DNA from: Flavobacterium limicola | Lineage (GTDB): Bacteria > Bacteroidota > Bacteroidia > Flavobacteriales > Flavobacteriaceae | DNA length: 64,000 bases | NCBI RefSeq assembly: GCF_003634755.1 | Contig: NZ_RBXA01000005.1 | Coordinates: 27,831-91,830, forward strand | Direction of reading: 5' to 3' | Shown here: positions 18,517 to 28,296 of the stretch, in pieces | How the letters are laid out: each line of letters begins with the position of its first letter | Numbering within the stretch: position 1 is the first letter of the stretch | Notes under the pieces: generated by a model | What the model saw: only the letters and a program-made list of their open reading frames with translations | Told to the model about the DNA's origin: nothing | Databases searched by the model: none | Position numbers and translations under genes: made by a program

Positions 18517-18885
18517 TTAATATTGATTGGTAGCTAACAAAACTAACGTACAAGCTACTTCTACTTTAATATCGTTCAATTTCAACAATTGATAGAATTC
18601 TGGATTTTCAGTACCCGGATTGAAAATAACACGTTTTGGTTTTGCTTCGACGATATAATTGTAATAATCGCGTTGACGTGTTGGATTTAAATATAAGGTA
18701 ACAGTATCGATATTTTTTAATGGAATGGCTTTAGTCTGGATTTTCACTCCTGCAACTTCGCCCGCATTTTGGCCTAATGCAAGAACGGAATGCCCTTTTT
18801 CTACTAACATATTTACGGCTTTGAAAGCGTAGCGCTCTGGTTTAGTTGTCGCTCCAAGAACCAATGTTTTTTTATTCTTTATCAT
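18517..18885 (-). CDS. CoA-binding domain protein (YccU-like)
   Basis: A 122-residue single-domain Rossmann protein of the CoA_binding family. Visible features are the N-terminal KTLVLGATTKPERYAFKAVNML nucleotide-binding segment, the central VTLYLNPTRQRDYYNYI and the late VIFNPGTENPEFYQLL. Family members bind CoA, but the cellular role is not established. ATG at 18885. A single gene convergent with the symporter. Confidence 0.85.
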   Translation of the reverse strand: MIKNKKTLVLGATTKPERYAFKAVNMLVEKGHSVLALGQNAGEVAGVKIQTKAIPLKNIDTVTLYLNPTRQRDYYNYIVEAKPKRVIFNPGTENPEFYQLLKLNDIKVEVACTLVLLATNQY

Positions 18886-18904
18886 TTTCTATAATTGTAT
18901 TTGG

Positions 18905-18938
18905 CAAAAGTAATCAAAAAGGTTTATCCGTTTAGCAA
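18905..18938 (-). promoter_or_regulatory. Possible promoter of the CoA-binding gene
   Basis: The minus strand has TACTTTTG (18905-18912) with a TTG 23 bases upstream (CAA at 18936-18938), at the wide end of the usual spacing. Confidence 0.4.
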
Positions 18939-19028
18939 TTTTAAGGTTTACTTACACCTGCAATAAAAAACATTCGCCTAACATTAAAAAACAAAAAAAG
19001 AGTATTTTTACAATCTTAAAAATAAAAT

Positions 19029-19658
19029 ATGGATCTGTTTATTTATCTTTTTGTTGCCCTTTTTTCCGTTCTAAATCCTATTGGAACCGTTCCTATTTTT
19101 GTGGGACTTACGCAACACGACTCTAAAAAAGAGCGTTCCAGAATTTCTTTGTGGACGGCGATAAATGTATTTATCATTCTTATCGTCTCGTTTTTTATCG
19201 GGCAATATGTATTGCTTTTTTTTGGAATCAGCATTGATGCACTCCGAATTGCAGGTGGAATTATTATCGTGAGTTCTGGTTTTTCATTACTTTCTGGAAA
19301 ATTCACTAAGAAGCGAGGTATTAATAAAAAAGCCGAAACTGACGCGCAACAAAGAAACGATATCGCCTTAACACCACTTGCAATACCAATGCTTGCCGGA
19401 CCTGGTTCTATTTCCCTACTTATTGCTTTTTATCAGGAACACAATACCACGATGGAAATTATTATTTCTTCAATTGCTATTCTTGCCATTGCAGTAACCA
19501 TTTTTCTTATTCTAAAAAGCGCTCATTATTTAGCAAAAATTCTTGGAGCATCCGGAATTGTAGCGATATCAAGAATTGTAGGTTTTATTGTAATTGCGAT
19601 AGGAATTCAATATATAGTAAGTGCTATTATAAATATTATAAAAGGGAATCTTTCCTAA
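19029..19658 (+). CDS. MarC family integral membrane protein
   Basis: A 209-residue membrane protein with six hydrophobic helices, of the MarC/UPF0056 (NAAT) family. The N-terminus has FSVLNPIGTVPIFVGLT and the middle has LTPLAIPMLAGPGSISLLI, both family hallmarks. Some archaeal members transport neutral amino acids, but bacterial function is unclear. It starts at ATG 19029 and ends before a bidirectional terminator shared with ctlX. Confidence 0.9.
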   Translation: MDLFIYLFVALFSVLNPIGTVPIFVGLTQHDSKKERSRISLWTAINVFIILIVSFFIGQYVLLFFGISIDALRIAGGIIIVSSGFSLLSGKFTKKRGINKKAETDAQQRNDIALTPLAIPMLAGPGSISLLIAFYQEHNTTMEIIISSIAILAIAVTIFLILKSAHYLAKILGASGIVAISRIVGFIVIAIGIQYIVSAIINIIKGNLS

Positions 19659-19675
19659 ACTTAAATTACAACCAT

Positions 19676-19716
19676 AAAAAAACCGGATATGATTTAGAAT
19701 CGTATCCGGTTTTTTT
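19676..19716. terminator. Bidirectional terminator between marC-like gene and ctlX
   Basis: AAAAAACCGGATA and TATCCGGTTTTTT form a strong stem around a partly paired loop (ATGATT/ATCGTAT). A-run and T-run flank it, so it works on both strands for these convergent genes. Confidence 0.85.
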
Positions 19717-19722
19717 ATGTTT

Positions 19723-20658
19723 TTAATTTCTTGGTAAGAAAATCTCTGCCATCATACATCTGGCGCTTCCTCCACCGCAAGCTTCAATAGTATCTAGACT
19801 TGAACTCAAAATTTCAGCATGTTTTTCTAATTGTTCTATTTGTTTTGAAGTCAAACTTTGATGAGCTGCAGCACTCATAACCAAATATCGTTTATCATTT
19901 GCTCCACGAATTTCAAGCATATTTCCAGCAAAATTATTCATTTGAGCTTCGGTAATCAAAATGATTTCTTTTCCGTTTTCTTTCAGATTGTCCAAAACCA
20001 TTTTGCGTTCTTTTTTATCATCGATACAATCCGAACAAATTACCGCAAAAGTTTCTCCTAAACACATCATCACATTAGTATGATAGATTAGTTTTCGCTC
20101 CGAATCAACCGTTTGAAAAGCTTCAAAAATCACTGGTGCATAATCAAAATCCTCACAGAATTCGATGAATAATTCTTCATCCGCTCTGGGAGATAATGCG
20201 CAATACGCTTTAGCATTTGCTCGGTCTAAAAGTAAACTTCCTGTTCCTTCCAAGAAAAATCCATCCTCTTCAGCGGAAGTATAATCTATAATATTGTGAA
20301 TCACAAAACCTTTTTCTTCCAGTAAATCTAAAATCTCTTCGCGACGTTCTTGACGACGATTTTCAGCAAACATTGGATATAAAGCTACGTCACCATTTTC
20401 ATGAAAAGAAATCCAATTGTTTGGAAAAATACTATCCGGAGTATCTGGATTCAACGTATCATCAACAACGGTAACATCAACACCAACTGCTGTCAATTTT
20501 TCGACAAAGGCATCAAATTCTTGTTGCGCTTTAGCATTTACAGTTGCCGGTAAAAGTCCGTCTAATACTTTTTGATAATAATTATTTACTGCCGTTTGTT
20601 CGTTCATTCTAAACGCAACTGGGCGAATCATCAATATGGAATTTGTCGTTTGTTTCAT
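19723..20658 (-). CDS. ctlX: Citrulline utilization hydrolase-type protein (CtlX-like, guanidino-modifying family)
   Basis: A 311-residue member of the amidinotransferase/deiminase (GME) superfamily, closest in pattern to CtlX. Visible are MIRPVAFRMNEQTAVNNYYQ at the start, NPDTPDSIFPNNWISFH, LEGTGSLLLDR, an active-site His segment LIYHTNVMMCLG, and the C-terminal nucleophile motif CGGGSARCMMAEIF. The presumed reaction is hydrolysis at a ureido or guanidino group; citrulline is the substrate named for the family, not something the sequence proves. It follows another GME enzyme (20734-21648) with an 18-base hairpin between them. Confidence 0.85.
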   Translation of the reverse strand: MKQTTNSILMIRPVAFRMNEQTAVNNYYQKVLDGLLPATVNAKAQQEFDAFVEKLTAVGVDVTVVDDTLNPDTPDSIFPNNWISFHENGDVALYPMFAENRRQERREEILDLLEEKGFVIHNIIDYTSAEEDGFFLEGTGSLLLDRANAKAYCALSPRADEELFIEFCEDFDYAPVIFEAFQTVDSERKLIYHTNVMMCLGETFAVICSDCIDDKKERKMVLDNLKENGKEIILITEAQMNNFAGNMLEIRGANDKRYLVMSAAAHQSLTSKQIEQLEKHAEILSSSLDTIEACGGGSARCMMAEIFLPRN

Positions 20659-20674
20659 ATATTTTTAGTTTAAA

Positions 20675-20727
20675 GTTTAATCGTTTAAAGTTCATTGTTG
20701 GTCAACGTTAACTTTAAACGATTAAAC
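20675..20727. repeat. 18-base perfect inverted repeat between two hydrolase genes
   Basis: GTTTAATCGTTTAAAGTT (20675-20692) and AACTTTAAACGATTAAAC (20710-20727) are exact complements around a 17-base loop. No T-run follows on the minus strand, so a simple intrinsic terminator is unlikely. The left arm is preceded by a direct partial copy (TAGTTTAAAG). Confidence 0.9.
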
Positions 20728-20733
20728 AAATAT

Positions 20734-21648
20734 TTATTCTCTAATTAAAGGCAAAGTAGAACATCGCAATAATCCTTCTTGTTTTGCAATTTCTGCGTAT
20801 GGAATTTCTTCTACGATAAAACCATTTGCACGCAACCAATTGTTAAGTCGGGTAAAATTTCTTTCTGAAACAACAACATTCGTATCGATAGAAAAAACAT
20901 TGGAATTCATATTGTACATTTCGTCTCTCGTAATATGAAATAGGTTTTCTTTTCCAAAAAGATTTACCAAAAACAAATAATCTGCTTCTTCACGGAAACC
21001 ATTTTTATAGATAATTCCTTTGTCATTCCCGACAGACTGAAAACAACAATCTAAATGCAATGCATTGTCACGGGCTTCAATTTTAGATTTTACCAAATCG
21101 AATTCTTTGACAATCTTATTTGGAAACAAATCTTTTATGTATTGCACTCCTTGTAAATTCGTTCTTGCTGTAATGTAATCTTTGTAATCACTTCCTTTAT
21201 AGGTTCCAATAAAAATATAATCGTTCCACAACATAACATCACCACCTTCTATGTGAACTTCATCTGGAGGACGCACCACTTTTTTAGCATCAATTTGTTC
21301 AATTATATATTGGATTGCATCCAGTTCGCGTTCTCTGTCTGGTAAAATATTTGATTTTATAAAAACATCATCAATCACGAAACCAATGTCTCTGGTGAAT
21401 ATCTGATTGTAATTCTCAATCATTTCGGGACGATAAACAGTCACGTTATATTTTTTCAGAACGGCGCTAAATGCTTCCATTTCATTCACCATGTCTTTTT
21501 CGTGAGGATAAGTACCTGCAAGTATGTGTTCTAATGATTTTGGGTCGTAAGCTTCTTCAACCTTAGGCGTAGGTCCATTATTGACTGCTGAACCCAGCAC
21601 TACAGCTCGGAGCCTCGATGTTTCATTCTTTATATTTAACTCTAACAT
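20734..21648 (-). CDS. DDAH/arginine deiminase-like guanidino-group hydrolase
   Basis: A 304-residue amidinotransferase-superfamily protein. Catalytic elements are IFTRDIGFVIDD (about 87-98), EVHIEGGDVMLW (Glu/Asp acid), ALHLDCCFQSVG (His) and the C-terminal nucleophile GLLRCSTLPLIRE. The pattern fits dimethylarginine dimethylaminohydrolase or arginine deiminase relatives; the substrate cannot be assigned. It is upstream of ctlX on the same strand (85 bases apart) and downstream of gltA, which has its own terminator. A joint role in arginine/citrulline turnover is an inference from pairing. Confidence 0.82.
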   Translation of the reverse strand: MLELNIKNETSRLRAVVLGSAVNNGPTPKVEEAYDPKSLEHILAGTYPHEKDMVNEMEAFSAVLKKYNVTVYRPEMIENYNQIFTRDIGFVIDDVFIKSNILPDRERELDAIQYIIEQIDAKKVVRPPDEVHIEGGDVMLWNDYIFIGTYKGSDYKDYITARTNLQGVQYIKDLFPNKIVKEFDLVKSKIEARDNALHLDCCFQSVGNDKGIIYKNGFREEADYLFLVNLFGKENLFHITRDEMYNMNSNVFSIDTNVVVSERNFTRLNNWLRANGFIVEEIPYAEIAKQEGLLRCSTLPLIRE

Positions 21649-21665
21649 GTATTTTTAGCTTTTGG

Positions 21666-21673
21666 CAAATATA
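21666..21673 (-). promoter_or_regulatory. -7 box of the DDAH-like gene
   Basis: The minus strand reads TATATTTG 17 bases before the ATG, just after the gltA terminator. That position suggests the DDAH-like gene and ctlX start their own transcript. Confidence 0.45.
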
Positions 21674-21704
21674 AAAAAAGCTTCACAAATTAGTGAAGCT
21701 TTTT
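21673..21704 (-). terminator. Terminator of gltA
   Basis: AAAAGCTTCAC-AAATTA-GTGAAGCTTTT, with a long A-run on the plus strand that becomes a T-run on the transcribed minus strand, right after the gltA stop. Confidence 0.88.
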
Positions 21705-21713
21705 AAATTGAAT

Positions 21714-22997
21714 TTATCTTTTCTCAGATGGTACAAAGTCTCTCAAAGGATGCCCTGTATAAATCTGTCTTGGTCTTCCGATAGGCTCTTTATTTTCTCG
21801 CATCTCTTTCCATTGTGCGATCCAACCCGGTAAACGTCCTATAGCAAACATTACTGTAAACATGTCTGTAGGAATACCTAAAGCTCTATAAATAATTCCA
21901 GAATAGAAATCTACATTTGGATATAAGTTTCTTGATTTGAAGTACTCATCCTCTAAAGCTGATTCTTCTAATTTTTTTGCAATCGCAAGAATTGGATCAT
22001 CTACTCCTAAAGTCGCTAAAACTTCGTTAGCTGCTTTTTTAATGATTTTTGCTCTTGGATCAAAGTTTTTGTAAACTCTGTGACCAAAACCCATTAATCT
22101 AAATGGATCGTTTTTGTCTTTGGCTTTAGCCAAATATTTATCAGCATCACCACCAGTTGCATGAATCTCCTCTAACATTTCAAGAACAGCCTGATTTGCT
22201 CCACCGTGTAATGGTCCCCAAAGTGCAGAAACACCCGCAGAGATAGAAGCAAATAGTCCGGCATGTGAAGACCCAACCATTCTTACTGTAGATGTTGAGC
22301 AGTTTTGCTCGTGATCTCCGTGAAGAATAAAAAGTTTATCCAAAGCATCAATAACAATAGGATTAGGTGTATAAGGTCCAGTAGGCAATTCAAACATTAA
22401 ATGCATAAAATTTTCCACATATCCTTTTGTATTATCGTAATAATTTAACGGATAACCCATACTTTTTCTATAAGTCCAAGTTGCAATCACAAGGAATTTA
22501 CCCATTGTTTTACACACTGCCTCGTACATTTCTTTCTCATTGTCAACATTCACTGATTTAGGGTTGAATGCTGTTAATGCACTTGTCAAAGCGGCCAAAA
22601 CACCCATAGGATGAGCTGTTTTAGGAAAACCATCTATGATGTTTTTCATTTCTTCATTGACTAATGTATATTTTCTAATATCGTTTTCAAATTGCTCTAA
22701 CTGCTTAACAGTAGGCAATTCTCCAAAAATTAATAGATAAGAGACTTCAAGAAAGTGAGCTTTTTCTGCTAAATCTTCTATTGAATACCCTCTGTATCTT
22801 AAAATGCCAAGTTCTCCATCAAGAAAAGTGATTTCACTTTTACAAGAACCTGAATTTTTATAACCTGGATCAAGGGTTATAACCCCAGAAAGATCACGTA
22901 ATTTACTAATATCGACAGCTGATTCATTTTCACTTCCTGTAATAACTGGAAGTTCAAATACCTTACCATCTATTTCTAATTTTGCTATTTTTGACAT
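21714..22997 (-). CDS. gltA: Citrate synthase (type II)
   Basis: Condenses oxaloacetate and acetyl-CoA in the TCA cycle. The 427-residue length and the N-terminal beta domain (LEIDGKVFELPVI) mark the long Gram-negative type. Active-site regions are LHGDHEQNCSTSTVRMVGSS, WGPLHGGANQAVLEML and FGHRVYKNFDPRAKI. It lies downstream of eno on the same strand with its own candidate -7 box and a strong terminator. Confidence 0.96.
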   Translation of the reverse strand: MSKIAKLEIDGKVFELPVITGSENESAVDISKLRDLSGVITLDPGYKNSGSCKSEITFLDGELGILRYRGYSIEDLAEKAHFLEVSYLLIFGELPTVKQLEQFENDIRKYTLVNEEMKNIIDGFPKTAHPMGVLAALTSALTAFNPKSVNVDNEKEMYEAVCKTMGKFLVIATWTYRKSMGYPLNYYDNTKGYVENFMHLMFELPTGPYTPNPIVIDALDKLFILHGDHEQNCSTSTVRMVGSSHAGLFASISAGVSALWGPLHGGANQAVLEMLEEIHATGGDADKYLAKAKDKNDPFRLMGFGHRVYKNFDPRAKIIKKAANEVLATLGVDDPILAIAKKLEESALEDEYFKSRNLYPNVDFYSGIIYRALGIPTDMFTVMFAIGRLPGWIAQWKEMRENKEPIGRPRQIYTGHPLRDFVPSEKR

Positions 22998-23035
22998 AAT
23001 ATAATTGAAAATAAACTTTTAAAATAATAATTTCT

Positions 23036-23043
23036 CAAATCTA
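23036..23043 (-). promoter_or_regulatory. Candidate -7 box of gltA
   Basis: The minus strand reads TAGATTTG, 38 bases before the ATG. A -33 TTG at normal spacing is not seen. Confidence 0.4.
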
Positions 23044-23097
23044 AGGAATTAAACACTAATTAAAAAGAGAATAACACAATGAAATTGTTAAATATTA

Positions 23098-23132
23098 CAA
23101 AAAAAAGCCACTCACACAAGGCGAATGGCTTT
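23098..23132 (-). terminator. Terminator of eno
   Basis: AAAGCCACTC and GAATGGCTTT form a 10-base stem with one mismatch, next to an A-run that gives a T-run on the minus strand, 21 bases after the eno stop. Confidence 0.8.
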
Positions 23133-23152
23133 ATATAAAAAAACCGTAAGAA

Positions 23153-24824
<1,672 letters not shown>

Positions 24825-26162
24825 ATGGAAACTATAAAAAACCTTAACAATTTAATCAATTCTAGTGAAATAATAGAATTATTGACTAGAACATCAACTC
24901 CATTAGAAAATACGGACGATTTAGACCCATTAATTGACTATATAGGAGATGCAAAATATGTTCTTCTAGGAGAAGCCTCACATGGCACGCATGAATATTA
25001 CACTTGGAGGGCAAAAATCACACAACGACTCATTCAGGAAAAAGGATTCTCGTTTGTAGGAGTCGAGGGAGATTGGCCGGACTGTTACCGATTGAATCGT
25101 TTTGCAAAAGGATATTTAGATTCCGGAAAAGACATCTTTAGCGTTATGAATGAGTTTAAAAGATGGCCTACTTGGATGTGGGCAAATTGGGAAACAACAG
25201 CATTCATAGATTGGCTCAAGGTATACAACGAAAGCTTATCTGCTGATAAAAGAATCGGATTTTACGGATTAGATGTATACAGTTTTAGAGAATCCATGAA
25301 CTCAATCGTTCAATATCTAGAAAAAAATGACCCAAAAGCACTCGCAATTGCAAAAACTGCTATGAAATGTTTTGAACCATACAATAAAGACGAAGGTCAA
25401 TCTTATGCCAGAGCTTCTTCATACATTCCTGAATTATGTGAGAAAGAAATACTGCACATGCTTACGGAAATCATTAAAAACGCACCCAATTACAATCACG
25501 ATGCTGAAAATGCTCTGAGCACAGAGCAAAATGCATTTATTGCCAGAAATGCCGAAAAGTATTATCGCGCCATGATAAAAAGGGGTTCCGCCTCTTGGAA
25601 TATTCGTGACGAACACATGGTTTCCACGATACAACGCCTTATGAAATTCCACGGAAAGGATGCGAAAATAATTGTTTGGGAACACAACACCCACATCGGC
25701 GATGCGCGTGCTACAGAAATGGCTTCAGGAGGGATGGTAAATGTAGGGCAGCTGCTGAGAGAAGAATATTTGACTGATGGAGTAGTTGCTGTAGGATTTG
25801 GATCTTACAAAGGAAGTGTCATAGCTGGAAGAGAATGGGGCGATTCTATGCGGAAAATAAAAGTTCCAGAAGCCGTGGAAGGAAGTTGGGAACATGCCTT
25901 TCATCTTGCTGGCAATGGCAAAAACAAATTGTTATTAATGAATAAAGTAAAGAGCGAAAAATGCCTTTCTTCCTATATAGGACATCGTGCAATAGGTGTT
26001 GTTTATAATCCAGAGCATGAAAGATTCGGAAATTACGTTCCTACAATACTACCCAAAAGATACGATGCTTTTATTTTTCTAGACGAAACAAGTGCATTAC
26101 ATCCCATACATATCCAACCGGCCGGAAATCAAATACCCGAAACCTATCCCTTTGGTATGTAA
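24825..26162 (+). CDS. Erythromycin esterase family protein
   Basis: A 445-residue protein of the Ere/TraB-like hydrolase family. The signature GEASHGTHEYYTW (about 49-61) supplies the Glu and His of the presumed catalytic pair, followed by VGVEGDWPDCYRLNR and a later VWEHNTHIGDARATEM. Family members include macrolide esterases, but most chromosomal homologues have unknown substrates, so resistance should not be assumed. I prefer the ATG at 24825 over the TTG at 24798. It is a single gene on the plus strand, interrupting the minus-strand series carA-eno-gltA, with its own terminator. Confidence 0.85.
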   Translation: METIKNLNNLINSSEIIELLTRTSTPLENTDDLDPLIDYIGDAKYVLLGEASHGTHEYYTWRAKITQRLIQEKGFSFVGVEGDWPDCYRLNRFAKGYLDSGKDIFSVMNEFKRWPTWMWANWETTAFIDWLKVYNESLSADKRIGFYGLDVYSFRESMNSIVQYLEKNDPKALAIAKTAMKCFEPYNKDEGQSYARASSYIPELCEKEILHMLTEIIKNAPNYNHDAENALSTEQNAFIARNAEKYYRAMIKRGSASWNIRDEHMVSTIQRLMKFHGKDAKIIVWEHNTHIGDARATEMASGGMVNVGQLLREEYLTDGVVAVGFGSYKGSVIAGREWGDSMRKIKVPEAVEGSWEHAFHLAGNGKNKLLLMNKVKSEKCLSSYIGHRAIGVVYNPEHERFGNYVPTILPKRYDAFIFLDETSALHPIHIQPAGNQIPETYPFGM

Positions 26163-26182
26163 GTATACTGTATATAAAAAAG

Positions 26183-26218
26183 GGTTTGACTTTCAATTAA
26201 GTCAAACCGCTTTTTTTT
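26183..26218 (+). terminator. Terminator of the erythromycin-esterase-like gene
   Basis: GGTTTGACTT-TCAATT-AAGTCAAACC followed by GC and eight T. Confidence 0.88.
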
Positions 26219-26225
26219 AATATCT

Positions 26226-26249
26226 AATCTTGGAAATTATTCCAAGATT
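26226..26249 (-). terminator. Hairpin at the carA stop codon
   Basis: AATCTTGGAA-ATTA-TTCCAAGATT is a perfect 10-base inverted repeat whose right arm overlaps the carA stop codon. The minus strand lacks a clean T-run after it, so it may protect the mRNA end or be a weak terminator. Confidence 0.6.
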
Positions 26250-27348
26250 AACCTTTTATATTCTCTATAAATTGATCAAATAAATAAGAAGAATCATGTG
26301 GTCCTGGGCTTGCTTCTGGATGATATTGAACGGAGAAACAATTTTTGTTTTTCATACGCATCCCTGCAACCGTTCCATCATTTAGATGAAGATGTGTAAT
26401 TTCTAAATCAGGATGATTATCTAATTCTTCTTTGTTAACAGCAAAACCATGATTTTGAGAAGTGATTTCTCCTTTTCCGGTAATGATATTTTTAACAGGA
26501 TGATTGATTCCTCTGTGCCCGTTAAACATTTTATAAGTCGAAATTCCGTTGGCCAAACCAATTACTTGATGTCCCAAACAGATTCCAAATAAAGGCTTAT
26601 TATTTACCAAAATCTCTTTTGCTACTTGAATAGCTCCAGAAAGTGGCTCTGGATCACCAGGTCCATTAGATAAAAAATATCCATCCGGGTTAAAAGCAGC
26701 TAAATCTTGGTAAGAAGAATCAAAAGGAAATACTTTGATGTAACAATCTCTTTTGGCAAGGTTGCGAAGGATATTCATTTTTATTCCTAAATCAAGTACT
26801 GCTATTTTATAGGTTGCATTTTCATCACCAAAAAAGTAAGGTTCTGTAGTTGAAACTTTAGAAGCCAATTCCAAACCTTTCATATCCGGAACTTTTGCCA
26901 GTGCAATTTTTAGTTCTTCTATTGGAGTTTCGTCTGTGCAAATGACTGCATTCATAGCACCATTGTCACGAATGTAACTCACCAAAGCACGAGTATCTAC
27001 GTCAGATATACAGATTAGGTTTTGTTTATTAAAATAATCTTCTAAACTCCCTGAAGCATCTTCACGAGAATAATTGAAGCTAAAGTTTTTACAAACCAAT
27101 CCAGATATTTTAATACTTTGTGATTCAACTTCTGAATCGTTTACCCCATAATTTCCAATATGTGCATTAGTAGCTACCATTAATTGACCAAAATAAGAAG
27201 GGTCAGTGAATATTTCTTGGTAACCTGTCATTCCTGTATTAAAACAAACTTCTCCAAAAGTAGTTCCACTGATTCCAATAGATTTTCCGTGGAATATGGT
27301 CCCGTCACTTAATAAAAGAATTGCTTTTTGTCGTGTTGTGTATTTCAT
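26248..27348 (-). CDS. carA: Carbamoyl-phosphate synthase small (glutaminase) subunit
   Basis: Provides ammonia from glutamine to CarB for carbamoyl phosphate in pyrimidine and arginine synthesis. The 366 residues comprise the N-terminal CPSase domain (AILLLSDGTIFHGKSIG) and a class I amidotransferase domain with LSNGPGDPEP, the nucleophile motif GICLGHQVIG and the His/Glu part VQYHPEASPGPHDS. carB is not adjacent. The gene has its own promoter within the 430-base gap after rplQ. Confidence 0.96.
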   Translation of the reverse strand: MKYTTRQKAILLLSDGTIFHGKSIGISGTTFGEVCFNTGMTGYQEIFTDPSYFGQLMVATNAHIGNYGVNDSEVESQSIKISGLVCKNFSFNYSREDASGSLEDYFNKQNLICISDVDTRALVSYIRDNGAMNAVICTDETPIEELKIALAKVPDMKGLELASKVSTTEPYFFGDENATYKIAVLDLGIKMNILRNLAKRDCYIKVFPFDSSYQDLAAFNPDGYFLSNGPGDPEPLSGAIQVAKEILVNNKPLFGICLGHQVIGLANGISTYKMFNGHRGINHPVKNIITGKGEITSQNHGFAVNKEELDNHPDLEITHLHLNDGTVAGMRMKNKNCFSVQYHPEASPGPHDSSYLFDQFIENIKG

Positions 27349-27424
27349 TAGTTGATTTCTATTAATTTTATAATAGTCTCATGTAACTCGAAAGAACTCG
27401 TTTCATGTGTAGTTAAATATTTTG

Positions 27425-27455
27425 CAAATTTAATTTTTAAAAACAGTGAATCCAA
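27425..27455 (-). promoter_or_regulatory. Promoter of carA
   Basis: The minus strand has TTG, 20 bases, then TAAATTTG: a full match to the flavobacterial -33/-7 pattern. The 5' UTR would be about 70 bases. Confidence 0.6.
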
Positions 27456-27715
27456 TGTTTTTTTAAAAATTTATGCTTTTCAACTTTTCTTGTTTAAGGA
27501 AAAAGTTTTAAACTAGCCCCGATTACTTCACTTAGTTTTTATTTTCATAGGACCTCAGTGAACTTTGTTTGAAGTGGAAATCCTTTTTCTTTTTTCTTTA
27601 GAAAAAAAGGTTACTTCTTAACATTCATTTTAAGCGGAGTTCAGTTAACTTCGTTTGCAACGGAAAGCGGGACAATTAGTTCTTAAAAACTCGAAATGTT
27701 ATGCTCCGAAAAAAA

Positions 27716-27750
27716 CAAAAAAAAAGGATAAACTATAAATAGCTTATCCT
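27716..27750 (-). terminator. Terminator of the alpha operon (after rplQ)
   Basis: GGATAA-A-CTAT / ATAG-C-TTATCC form a stem. The A-run at its left becomes a T-run on the minus strand. Confidence 0.8.
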
Positions 27751-27779
27751 TGATTTTTATTGAATGATTATTTTCATAA

Positions 27780-28265
27780 TTACTCAGCAGTCTCAGTAGT
27801 TGTTTCAGTTTCAGCAGCTGGAGCTTCAGTAGCTTCATCTTTCTTAGCTTTACCACCACGACGGCTTTTTGCTTTTTTAACTTCTTTTTTACCACCATTG
27901 TAAAGTTCATTAAAATCTACTAGTTCGATCATTGCCATATCAGCATTATCTCCTAAACGATTTCCAACTTTAATGATACGAGTGTATCCACCTGGACGGT
28001 CTCCTACTTTAGCAGCTACGTCTCTGAACAAGTCAGTTACCGCATATTTGCTACGTAAATAAGCAAAAACGATACGACGATTGTGAGTCGTATCTTCTTT
28101 TGATTTTGTTATAAGCGGCTCAACGAATTGTTTAAGTGCTTTTGCTTTAGCAACAGTAGTGTTAATACGTTTGTGCTCGATAAGAGAACAAGCCATATTA
28201 GCTAACATAGATTTTCTATGTGCAGTCTGTCTGCTTAAGTGATTGAATTTTTTTCCGTGTCTCAT
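27780..28265 (-). CDS. rplQ: 50S ribosomal protein L17
   Basis: The core (residues 1 to about 118) starts [20 protein letters not shown] and matches bacterial L17. Residues 122-161 form a low-complexity tail rich in Lys, then Ala, Glu and Thr ([17 protein letters not shown]), an extension common in Bacteroidota. Last gene of the alpha operon, 31 bases after rpoA and followed by a terminator. Confidence 0.95.
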   Translation of the reverse strand: MRHGKKFNHLSRQTAHRKSMLANMACSLIEHKRINTTVAKAKALKQFVEPLITKSKEDTTHNRRIVFAYLRSKYAVTDLFRDVAAKVGDRPGGYTRIIKVGNRLGDNADMAMIELVDFNELYNGGKKEVKKAKSRRGGKAKKDEATEAPAAETETTTETAE

Positions 28266-28296
28266 TGCTATGTAAATTTAAACCTTGCGGCTTAGA

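Larger units (their letters stand above)
27349..27779. other. Gap between rplQ and carA
   Basis: It holds the carA promoter, the rplQ terminator and, between them, two imperfect direct copies of about 35 bases: 27550-27583 (GGACCTCAGTGAACTTTG...) and 27636-27672 (GGAGTTCAGTTAACTTCG...). A CT-rich/A-rich hairpin separates them. No gene seen: the open frame at 27683-27910 overlaps the rplQ end. Confidence 0.6.

Noticed and set aside
24825..26162. Macrolide resistance gene
   Set aside because: The fold and catalytic pair match the erythromycin esterase family, but chromosomal members are widespread with unknown substrates. Resistance cannot be read from the sequence.
27683..27910. Lys/Leu-rich minus-strand frame at the rplQ end
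   Set aside because: It is an out-of-frame reading of the low-complexity rplQ tail and its terminator.
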